Shown here: positions 1-5,405 of the stretch, one piece after another
Layout of the letters: each line of letters starts with the position of its first letter
Numbering within the stretch: position 1 is the stretch's first letter
Assembly (NCBI GenBank): GCA_023141985.1
Contig: JAGLKH010000234.1
Location: 1 to 5,405, forward strand
DNA: 5,405 nt
Direction: 5' to 3'
DNA from: Flavobacteriaceae bacterium
GTDB lineage: Bacteria; Bacteroidota; Bacteroidia; Flavobacteriales; Flavobacteriaceae
Program-made: the position numbers and the translations under genes
Notes under the pieces: model-generated
Told to the model about the DNA's origin: nothing
Databases searched by the model: none
The model's input: only the letters and a program-made list of their open reading frames with translations

Positions 1-26
1 GCAGTTTACAGTCGCAGTTTACAGTT
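1..26 (-). repeat. Tandem 13-bp repeat, left arm of inverted ACTG arrays
   Basis: The 12-mer GCAGTTTACAGT occurs at 1-12 and again at 14-25, giving two tandem 13-bp units. CAGT cores start at 2, 9, 15 and 22, a spacing of 7-6-7. Read on the minus strand this is an ACTG array of the same kind as the plus-strand array at 161-190. The array may continue left of the window, since it begins at base 1. Confidence 0.85.
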
Positions 27-160
27 ATTTAAAGTTGAACTTATATTTTAGATTTACAGATTCTTGTATTTAAAAATTTATGTCACAACAAGTACAGCAC
101 AAAGGTTTATTTATAAAATTTTAACCATGAATTTACAATTTAATCCTTGAAATAATAACA

Positions 161-190
161 ACTGGTTACTGCCACTGAAAACTGTAAACT
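161..190 (+). repeat. ACTG heptad-like array, right arm of inverted arrays
   Basis: ACTG cores start at 161, 168, 174 and 181, followed by ACT at 188, a spacing of 7-6-7-7. The 10-mer ACTGTAAACT (181-190) is the exact reverse complement of 3-12 and 16-25. Positions 161-184 also pair imperfectly with 25-2, with the ACTG cores in register. The two arms enclose about 135 bp. I have a general impression that similar ACTGAAA/ACTGCC-type runs are scattered between genes in flavobacterial genomes, but I cannot verify that here. The function is unknown. Confidence 0.8.
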
Positions 191-245
191 AATTAAAAGG
201 TAGGAATTTTTTAAACTTAACTGTTATATAGGTGTAACGAAAATT

Positions 246-1145
246 ATGAAACGAGAAGATTTAATATTAAAATGGTTAGATAACGAGCTAAACACTCAGG
301 AACTTGAAGCCTTTAAAGCGCTTGAAGATTATGAGGCTTTGGTTAAACTATCTAATAGCACAAAACGATTTAAAGCTCCAGAGTATGAAATATCTATTGA
401 GCTTGATCGTGTATTGAATAACATTTCTGTTTCTAAAAAACGTTCTAATAATTGGTTAAAACCAATATTACGGGTTGCGGCAATATTAGCTATCAGCTTT
501 AGCATATATTATTATACTACAACTTTAGATACAAATATTACAACACTAGCAGCTCAAAAAACTACAATTGAGTTGCCAGATGCGTCGAGTGTTTCTCTTA
601 ATGCATTATCTACTTTAACATATAATAAAAAAAGTTGGACAACTATCCGTGATGTTGAACTTAATGGAGAAGCCTATTTCAAGGTTGCCAAAGGCTCAAC
701 ATTTAAAGTAAGTACCTCTGCCGGAACTGTAACTGTTTTAGGCACACAATTTAATATTAAACATCGTGATAACTTCTTTGAAGTAGTTTGTTACGAAGGT
801 TCTGTTAGGGTCTCTCATAAAACTGATACTGTAACTTTAAAACCTGGAGATAGCTTTTTAATAATAGATGGGAAATTTATTGCTAAAGAAAAAGAAACCA
901 ATTTAAATCCGTCATGGATTAAAAATGAAAGCTATTTTAAAAGTATATCTTTCGCTTATGTATTAAATGAATTTGAAAGACAATACAATGTTACTATTAA
1001 TCCACAAAATATAGATTTAGAACAATTATTTACTGGAAGTTTTGTTCATAACAATAAAGAATTGGCACTAAAATCTATAACTTTACCATTGAACCTAAAT
1101 TATAGTATAGAAAATAACAATTCTATAGTATTATCGCGTGAATAA
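246..1145 (+). CDS. FecR-family anti-sigma factor / sigma regulator with C-terminal DUF4974-type domain
   Basis: This is a single-pass inner-membrane regulator of an ECF sigma factor, 299 aa. Residues 1-60 form a helical, charged cytoplasmic anti-sigma-like region (begins MKREDLILKWLDNEL). A basic stretch at 64-72 precedes a membrane segment at about 74-90, giving an N-in topology. The periplasmic FecR core spans about 98-205, with the recognisable elements ELPDASSVSLNALSTLTY, GEAYFKV, VLGTQFNI, YEGSVRV and LKPGDSF. A DUF4974-type C-terminal domain follows at about 224-297 (W224, SYFKSISFAYVLNEFERQYNV). Length is normal for the family. The ATG is the only Met codon in the frame, so the start is secure despite the lack of a Shine-Dalgarno; A-rich leaders are usual in Bacteroidota. 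The stop overlaps the start of the receptor gene, which points to one operon and a FecIRA-like signalling pair. No partner sigma gene is visible in the window. In Bacteroidota such proteins can inhibit or be required for sigma activity; sequence does not decide which. Confidence 0.95.
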   Translation: MKREDLILKWLDNELNTQELEAFKALEDYEALVKLSNSTKRFKAPEYEISIELDRVLNNISVSKKRSNNWLKPILRVAAILAISFSIYYYTTTLDTNITTLAAQKTTIELPDASSVSLNALSTLTYNKKSWTTIRDVELNGEAYFKVAKGSTFKVSTSAGTVTVLGTQFNIKHRDNFFEVVCYEGSVRVSHKTDTVTLKPGDSFLIIDGKFIAKEKETNLNPSWIKNESYFKSISFAYVLNEFERQYNVTINPQNIDLEQLFTGSFVHNNKELALKSITLPLNLNYSIENNNSIVLSRE

Positions 1146-3450
1146 AACAACTTTAGTTTTTCTAATAGTTACCTTATTTTTCTTTTCTTTTACGCAAATT
1201 AAAGCGCAAAGAATTAGAGAGGAAAAACAATCTCTTATCACTGTTTTAAAACAATTAGAAACTCAATATAATGTTCGCTTTTCCTATGCAGATGCCAACT
1301 TAAAAAACAAGACTATTATTAAACCTTCTAAAGACTTATCTCTTGATGAGCTTCTTAAATATTTAGAGGATAATACCTCTTTGATTTTTAAAAGGCTCAA
1401 TGATAATAGTATCGTTATAAGAAATTTGCCTCAAAAAAAAAGTTTTAAAACGCAGTATTTAGAAGAGATTCTAATAACCAATTATCTTACTAAAGGGATC
1501 TCCAAAAAAAATGATGGAAGTTTAAACGTAAAACCTCAACAGTTTGGCATTTTACCAGGTTTAATAGAACCTGATGTTTTACAAACCATACAAGCACTTC
1601 CGGGAGTACAGAGTGTAGATGAGCGTGTTTCTAATATTAATGTTAGAGGTGGCACACACGATCAAAACCTTATACTTTGGGATGGGATTAAAATGTATCA
1701 ATCCGGGCATTTCTTTGGATTAATTTCGGCGTTCAATCCATATTTAACCGAAAATGTTGTGGTTTCAAAAAATGGAACAAGCGCTATGTATGGCGATGGA
1801 GTTTCGAGTATAATAGATATGCAATCTTCAAATACTATTGATAAGGAATTTTCCGGTGGTGCAGGACTTAACATGATTAACATAGATGCATATGTAAAAA
1901 TTCCATTAGGAAAGAAGACTGAATTACAACTATCGGCAAGACGCTCGGTTACCGATTTAATTGTAACACCTACATACGACCAATATTTTAAGCGTATTTT
2001 TCAAGATACAGATATAACTAACAATCCAGGCGATAATAATTCCATATCTAAAAACGAACGTTTTTATTTTTACGATGTCTCTGCTAAACTCTTGTACAGC
2101 ATAACCAAAAAAGACAAACTACGTTTCAATTTTTTAAATATTTATAACAAAATAGATTATGAAGAACAATCAAGAATTAATGATGTAAACGAACGCTTAA
2201 ATAGTAATCTCACACAACGTAATCTTGCGACTGGAATAGAATATTTAAGAGAGTGGAATTCAAATTTTCTTACTACTGCACAAGTGTATTTATCTAATTA
2301 CGATTTAGATGCCACTAATTTTGATGTACTTAATAACCAGCGGTTAATACAAGAAAACGAAGTGTATGATGGAGGTTTAAAACTCCACTTTAAATATAAT
2401 TTTAACGATAATCTATCCACTTTTGGAGGATACCAGTTCACTGAGGTTGGCATAAGTAATCTTGAAGATGTAAACAACCCTGTTTTTAGGCGTTTTATAA
2501 AAGAAGTCATTAGAACACACTCTGTTTTTAATGAATTAAAATACAGCTCTAAATCCAACAACACTAATGCCAAAATAGGAGTGCGTGCAAACTATATCGA
2601 AAAATTTTCTAAAACTCTTATAGAACCTCGGTTAAGTTTCAGTCAACGATTTTTGGAGTATTTTCGCTTAGAAATTTTGGGTGAATTAAAAAGTCAAACG
2701 ACTTCACAAATTATAGATTTACAAAATGATTTTTTAGGCGTAGAAAAACGACGTTGGATTTTGTCTAACAATGAAGATATTCCAATAATTAAAAGCAAGC
2801 AAATTTCTACTGGAATTCACTTTAATAAAAATAAACTTATTATTAGTGCCGAGGCTTATATAAAAGAGGTTGATGGTATAACGACTAGAAGTCAGGGTTT
2901 TCAAAATCAATATCAATTTGAAAATAAAGTTGGTAGTTATTGTATTAAAGGTGTTGATTTCTCAATTAACAAACAGTTTAGTAATATAAGTATATGGTTA
3001 AGCTATTCTTATAGTAAGAACGATTATACCTTTAAAGAATTAAATTTTGGTGAACCTTTTCCAAACAATTTTAATATAGAACATGCACTTACTTTTGCCG
3101 GAACTTATACGTTTAATGCCTTTAAGTTTGCTGCTGGCATAAATTGGCGAACCGGAAAACCCTTTACAAAGCCTGATGCACAAACTCCAATTATCAATAA
3201 TTTAATTAATTATAATTCACCAAACAGCTCTAATCTTGACGACTATTTAAGAGCAGATCTTTCCGGCACTTATACGTTTCAAATTGGAGACGCTTCAGAT
3301 GCAATTTTAGGTTTTTCGCTTTGGAATGTTTTAGATAAATCAAATATAGTAAACACCTATTACTCCATTGATGATAACGATACCGTTACAAAAATTGAAA
3401 ATCAATCGCTAGGCATTACACCTAATGTGAGTTTTAGAGTGCGTTTTTAA
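1138..3450 (+). CDS. FecA-like TonB-dependent outer-membrane receptor with STN signalling domain
   Basis: This is a 770-aa outer-membrane receptor that would import a ligand using TonB-ExbBD energy and signal to the upstream FecR. A signal peptide spans 1-23 (hydrophobic VFLIVTLFFFSF, likely cut IKA|Q24). An STN domain at about 28-96 includes VLKQLETQYNVRFSY and ends NSIVI. A TonB-box-like segment, LEEILIT, lies at 108-114. The plug domain spans about 125-230, with LPGVQSVDERVSNINVRGG, LILWDGI and a SAMYGDGVSSIIDM end. The beta-barrel runs from about 236 to the C-terminus, which ends in Phe (VSFRVRF), as outer-membrane barrels do. The late barrel motif GINWRTGKPFTKP is typical of Bacteroidota receptors. 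The GTG start is the only plausible one: it leads straight into the signal peptide, and the next Met is at residue 186. It overlaps fecR by 8 nt (GTGAATAA), suggesting translational coupling. The carboxypeptidase-regulatory-like domain common before the plug in SusC-type receptors is missing, and no susD follows, so a FecA-type role is favoured. The ligand is unknown. Confidence 0.94.
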   Translation: MNKTTLVFLIVTLFFFSFTQIKAQRIREEKQSLITVLKQLETQYNVRFSYADANLKNKTIIKPSKDLSLDELLKYLEDNTSLIFKRLNDNSIVIRNLPQKKSFKTQYLEEILITNYLTKGISKKNDGSLNVKPQQFGILPGLIEPDVLQTIQALPGVQSVDERVSNINVRGGTHDQNLILWDGIKMYQSGHFFGLISAFNPYLTENVVVSKNGTSAMYGDGVSSIIDMQSSNTIDKEFSGGAGLNMINIDAYVKIPLGKKTELQLSARRSVTDLIVTPTYDQYFKRIFQDTDITNNPGDNNSISKNERFYFYDVSAKLLYSITKKDKLRFNFLNIYNKIDYEEQSRINDVNERLNSNLTQRNLATGIEYLREWNSNFLTTAQVYLSNYDLDATNFDVLNNQRLIQENEVYDGGLKLHFKYNFNDNLSTFGGYQFTEVGISNLEDVNNPVFRRFIKEVIRTHSVFNELKYSSKSNNTNAKIGVRANYIEKFSKTLIEPRLSFSQRFLEYFRLEILGELKSQTTSQIIDLQNDFLGVEKRRWILSNNEDIPIIKSKQISTGIHFNKNKLIISAEAYIKEVDGITTRSQGFQNQYQFENKVGSYCIKGVDFSINKQFSNISIWLSYSYSKNDYTFKELNFGEPFPNNFNIEHALTFAGTYTFNAFKFAAGINWRTGKPFTKPDAQTPIINNLINYNSPNSSNLDDYLRADLSGTYTFQIGDASDAILGFSLWNVLDKSNIVNTYYSIDDNDTVTKIENQSLGITPNVSFRVRF
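3096..3279 (+). repeat. Two-copy GTYTF beta-strand motif in the receptor barrel
   Basis: A 19-bp stretch at 3096-3114 recurs at 3261-3279 with 17 identical positions. Both copies encode a G-T-Y-T-F beta-strand (AGTYTF and SGTYTF) in the last barrel strands. The spacing of 165 bp (55 codons) suits alternate hairpins of a TonB receptor barrel. This most likely reflects similar strand sequences rather than a separate DNA element. Confidence 0.5.
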
Positions 3451-3453
3451 AGG

Positions 3454-3484
3454 TTTGATTTTTGAAATAAAACGGCTACCTTAG
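3454..3484 (+). promoter_or_regulatory. Predicted Bacteroidota sigma-A-type promoter for the Tricorn-like gene
   Basis: A -33 box TTTG (3454-3457) is followed after exactly 19 nt by TACCTTAG (3477-3484). This matches the known Bacteroidota -7 consensus TAnnTTTG at all but one fixed position. Initiation would be expected a few bases downstream, near 3488-3493, leaving an A/T-rich 5' leader of about 50 nt before the ATG at 3544. The -33 box starts 4 nt after the receptor stop codon, so the promoter fills the short intergenic gap. A second TTTG at 3461-3464 is too close to the -7 box to serve. No strong stem-loop terminator is visible between the receptor gene and this promoter. Confidence 0.65.
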
Positions 3485-3543
3485 TTCCCCTCAAATAATC
3501 CATTTTATTTTTCTTATTATTTTTAATATTTAAAACTACAAGT

Positions 3544-5405
3544 ATGAGTTTAAAGAATACAATTTCTATTTTCAGCTTTAAAATATTTACAATTCTCTTT
3601 TTCTTTTCTACTGTTTCAACCTTTTCTCAAGGATTTGAGGGTTATTATAGATATCCTGATTTACACGGAAATAAAATTGTTTTTACAGCCGAAGGTGACC
3701 TTTGGACAGTTTCTTTATCTGGAGGTTTAGCACAACGTTTAACTACTCATGCAGAAGAGGAGTTTAATTCTTCAATATCTCCTGATGGAAAGACCATTGC
3801 ATTTACTGCAAGTTATGAAGGCCCATATGAGGTTTATACGATGCCTATAACTGGAGGATTACCAACCAGATGGACTTACGAAAGTGATGCCTCTTATGTA
3901 AACTGCTGGACACCGGACGGCAAAATTGCTTACTCCACTAGAGCTTATGCAACTTTGCCAGATTATCAACTAGTAACTATAGATACTAAAACCAAGAAAA
4001 AACATAGAATTCCTTTAAGTCAGGCAAGTGAAGCTTCTTTTGACGATTCTGGAAATACCGTTTATTTTGTAAGACCTTCTTATCATGGCAATGTCACCAA
4101 AAGATATAAAGGAGGTACAGCAAGACAGCTATGGAAATACACTAAAGGAAGCAATGAAGCCATAAAACTCACAACTGATTATACCGGAGGAAGCCATCAT
4201 CCAATGTGGTATAATGAACGCGTTTATTTTATAACGGATAGAGATGGTATTATGAACATCTGGTCTATTGATGAAAACGGAAACAATTTAACTCAACATA
4301 CAAATCATACAGGATTTGATGTAAGATCAGCTTCAGTTTCTAATGGAAACATTGTGTATCAATTGGGAGCAGATCTTTGGCATTATAACATACAAACGAA
4401 TGCAAAAAAGAAAATAGATATCAGGCTTACTTCAGATTTAGATCAATTAAGAGAAAAATGGGTAGAAAACCCTGCCGATTACATTACTTCTGTAAGTCCT
4501 GATAATAAAGGTAAACGTATTGTAATTACTGCTCGTGGTCGTGCTTTTGTTGCTCCTGTTAAATCTGGTCGATTTGTTGACCTTAATGACAAAAAAGACG
4601 TTCGCTTTAGAGATGCCGTATTTTCTTCAGATGGAAAAAATATTTATACATTATCTGATGAAAGTGGTGAATTTGAATTTGTAAGCATGCCTTCAAATGG
4701 TATTGGTTCACATAAAGCAATGACCAATAATGGAAAAGTTTTAAGATATGCTGGAATTCCTTCACCGGATGGCAAATCATTAGCTTATGACGATTTAAGA
4801 GGACATATGTATGTACTTAATATTTTAACAGGTGTTAGTAAAAAAATATCGACGAATGAAGAAGGTATTTATAGCTTTTCATGGTCTCCTGATAGTAAAT
4901 GGCTTGCTTTTGTACAAGTAGCTAATAACACTATGGCACAAATACAACTCTATAGTTTAGATTCAGGGGAGTTATTCCCAATAACCACAGATAGAGCAAA
5001 TAGTCGATATCCTAAATGGAGTCCCGACGGAAAATTTATTTATTTCTTATCCGATAGAAGTTTCACCACTTTAGTTGGCAGTCCCTGGGGGCCAAGACAA
5101 CCAGAGCCGTATTTTGATGCCAGCGAAAAGTTATATCATGTTTCTTTACAAAAAGGAATAAGATCTCCTTTTCGACAAAACGATGAGTTAGTTCCTAATG
5201 ACAAAAAAGAAGACAAAAATGATGAGAATAAGGATATTAGTGTAGTGATTGACAAAAACAGCATTATCGAAAGAATTACAGAAGTGCCAATAAAAGCAGG
5301 AAACTATAGTGGATTAGCAGTCACTAAAAAAGCGATTTATCTAATGACAAGTGAAACTGGTGTAAATGCAAAAACCCATCTTGGAGTCCTTAAAATTGAT
5401 AATGA
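3544..5405 (+). CDS. Secreted Tricorn-like protease homologue (S41 family), N-terminal propeller part, truncated by window end
   Basis: An open frame of 620 complete codons runs off the right edge without a stop. The signal peptide spans about 1-28 (TILFFFSTVSTFS|Q29), so the protein is exported, unlike cytosolic archaeal Tricorn. From residue 34 it reads as Tricorn-type beta-propellers: YRYPDLHGNKIVFTAEGDLWTV-like start, SGGLAQRLTTH, then recurring SPDGK blade motifs at 79-83, 318-322, 362-365, 407-411, 448-452 and 493-497. The element ITARGRAFVAPV (328-339) opens the second propeller. SPWGPRQPEPYFD (513-525) and VVIDKNSIIERI (about 568) are, from memory, typical of Bacteroidota Tricorn homologues. 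A charged Lys/Asp/Glu/Asn linker lies at 546-564. Family members are usually around 1,050-1,100 aa, with a PDZ and an S41 serine-protease domain at the C-terminus. Those lie outside the window, so catalytic competence cannot be judged. The likely role is periplasmic or surface-exposed peptide degradation. A TolB-like propeller protein is an alternative but fits the 513-525 motif less well. Confidence 0.88.
   Translation, partial: MSLKNTISIFSFKIFTILFFFSTVSTFSQGFEGYYRYPDLHGNKIVFTAEGDLWTVSLSGGLAQRLTTHAEEEFNSSISPDGKTIAFTASYEGPYEVYTMPITGGLPTRWTYESDASYVNCWTPDGKIAYSTRAYATLPDYQLVTIDTKTKKKHRIPLSQASEASFDDSGNTVYFVRPSYHGNVTKRYKGGTARQLWKYTKGSNEAIKLTTDYTGGSHHPMWYNERVYFITDRDGIMNIWSIDENGNNLTQHTNHTGFDVRSASVSNGNIVYQLGADLWHYNIQTNAKKKIDIRLTSDLDQLREKWVENPADYITSVSPDNKGKRIVITARGRAFVAPVKSGRFVDLNDKKDVRFRDAVFSSDGKNIYTLSDESGEFEFVSMPSNGIGSHKAMTNNGKVLRYAGIPSPDGKSLAYDDLRGHMYVLNILTGVSKKISTNEEGIYSFSWSPDSKWLAFVQVANNTMAQIQLYSLDSGELFPITTDRANSRYPKWSPDGKFIYFLSDRSFTTLVGSPWGPRQPEPYFDASEKLYHVSLQKGIRSPFRQNDELVPNDKKEDKNDENKDISVVIDKNSIIERITEVPIKAGNYSGLAVTKKAIYLMTSETGVNAKTHLGVLKIDN

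Larger units (their letters stand above)
1..245. other. Non-coding AT-rich region upstream of fecR with inverted short-repeat arrays
   Basis: No convincing reading frame is present on either strand. In Bacteroidota fecR-receptor loci the ECF sigma gene usually sits directly upstream of fecR, but no sigma-factor coding sequence or tail is recognisable here. The region has ACTG-type repeat arrays near both ends (listed separately). I found no clean TTTG / TAnnTTTG promoter on the + strand leading to fecR. A TGTAAC sequence at 233-238, which resembles an ECF-type -35 element, lies only 7 nt before the ATG, too close to drive a full-length fecR transcript. The promoter for fecR is therefore either upstream of the window or of a type I cannot recognise. 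Confidence 0.7.

Noticed and set aside
95..140. Minus-strand promoter-like AACCTTTG near 101-108
   Set aside because: It differs from TAnnTTTG at one fixed position, and no TTTG -33 box is found at the right distance. The leftward gene it might serve is outside the window.
1..190. CRISPR array or transposon end
   Set aside because: Repeat units are only 6-13 bp with no unique spacers of CRISPR size, and no transposase or target-site duplication is visible.
1698..1883. Minus-strand 61-codon reading frame
   Set aside because: It lies wholly within the receptor plug-coding region, has no recognisable domain, and the + strand coding there is unambiguous.
2298..2573. Minus-strand 91-codon reading frame
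   Set aside because: It is antisense to the beta-barrel coding sequence, with no family resemblance and no promoter or leader evident; treated as a shadow frame.
2734..2916. Minus-strand 60-codon reading frame
   Set aside because: It is antisense to the receptor barrel, and its hydrophobic Ile/Phe-rich composition is what AT-rich antisense sequence produces.
3449..3483. Possible terminator stem AAGGT / ACCTT after the receptor stop
   Set aside because: The stem is only 5 bp with a loop of more than 20 nt and no following T run; its right half is part of the predicted -7 promoter box.
1138..5405. Polysaccharide utilisation locus (SusC/SusD pair)
   Set aside because: No SusD-like lipoprotein or glycan-degrading enzyme follows the receptor; the next gene is a Tricorn-like protein with its own promoter.
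5403..5405. TGA at the window end as a stop for the last gene
   Set aside because: The TGA is out of frame; the reading frame continues as AAT followed by an incomplete codon, so the gene is cut by the window edge.

Overview
The window looks like a chromosomal segment of a Bacteroidota bacterium, most likely a marine-type Flavobacteriaceae. The DNA is strongly AT-rich. Start codons lack Shine-Dalgarno sequences, and there is a good match to the Bacteroidota housekeeping promoter (TTTG - 19 nt - TAnnTTTG-like). Two exported proteins have predicted signal-peptide cleavage just before a Gln, and the gene set (FecR with a C-terminal DUF4974-type domain, a TonB-dependent receptor with an STN domain, a secreted Tricorn-like protein) is typical of the group. 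Everything recognisable lies on the + strand.

Layout: 1-245 is non-coding and carries two arrays of short ACTG-type repeats in opposite orientation (2-25 and 161-190). 246-1145 encodes a FecR-family anti-sigma factor / sigma regulator. 1138-3450, overlapping it by 8 nt and starting with GTG, encodes a FecA-like TonB-dependent outer-membrane receptor with an N-terminal STN signalling domain. 3451-3543 is a short intergenic region with a predicted promoter. 3544 to the window end is an open reading frame of 620 complete codons that runs off the edge; it encodes the signal peptide and beta-propeller part of a Tricorn-like S41 protease homologue.

The first two genes form a cell-surface signalling pair. 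By analogy with FecIRA, binding of a ligand to the receptor would move its periplasmic STN domain against the periplasmic C-terminus of FecR. FecR would then pass the signal across the inner membrane to an ECF sigma factor. No sigma gene is visible in the 245 bases before fecR, so it must lie further left or elsewhere. No SusD-like gene follows, so a FecA-type transporter (siderophore, metal complex or another small ligand) is a better reading than a glycan SusCD system; the ligand cannot be told from sequence. The Tricorn-like gene appears to be a separate transcription unit with no obvious functional link to the signalling pair.

I see no mobile-element gene, CRISPR array, RNA gene or clearly new system. 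The most unusual parts are the inverted ACTG arrays at the left end, the separation of fecR from any sigma gene, and the compact receptor architecture, which lacks the carboxypeptidase-regulatory-like domain common in Bacteroidota receptors.
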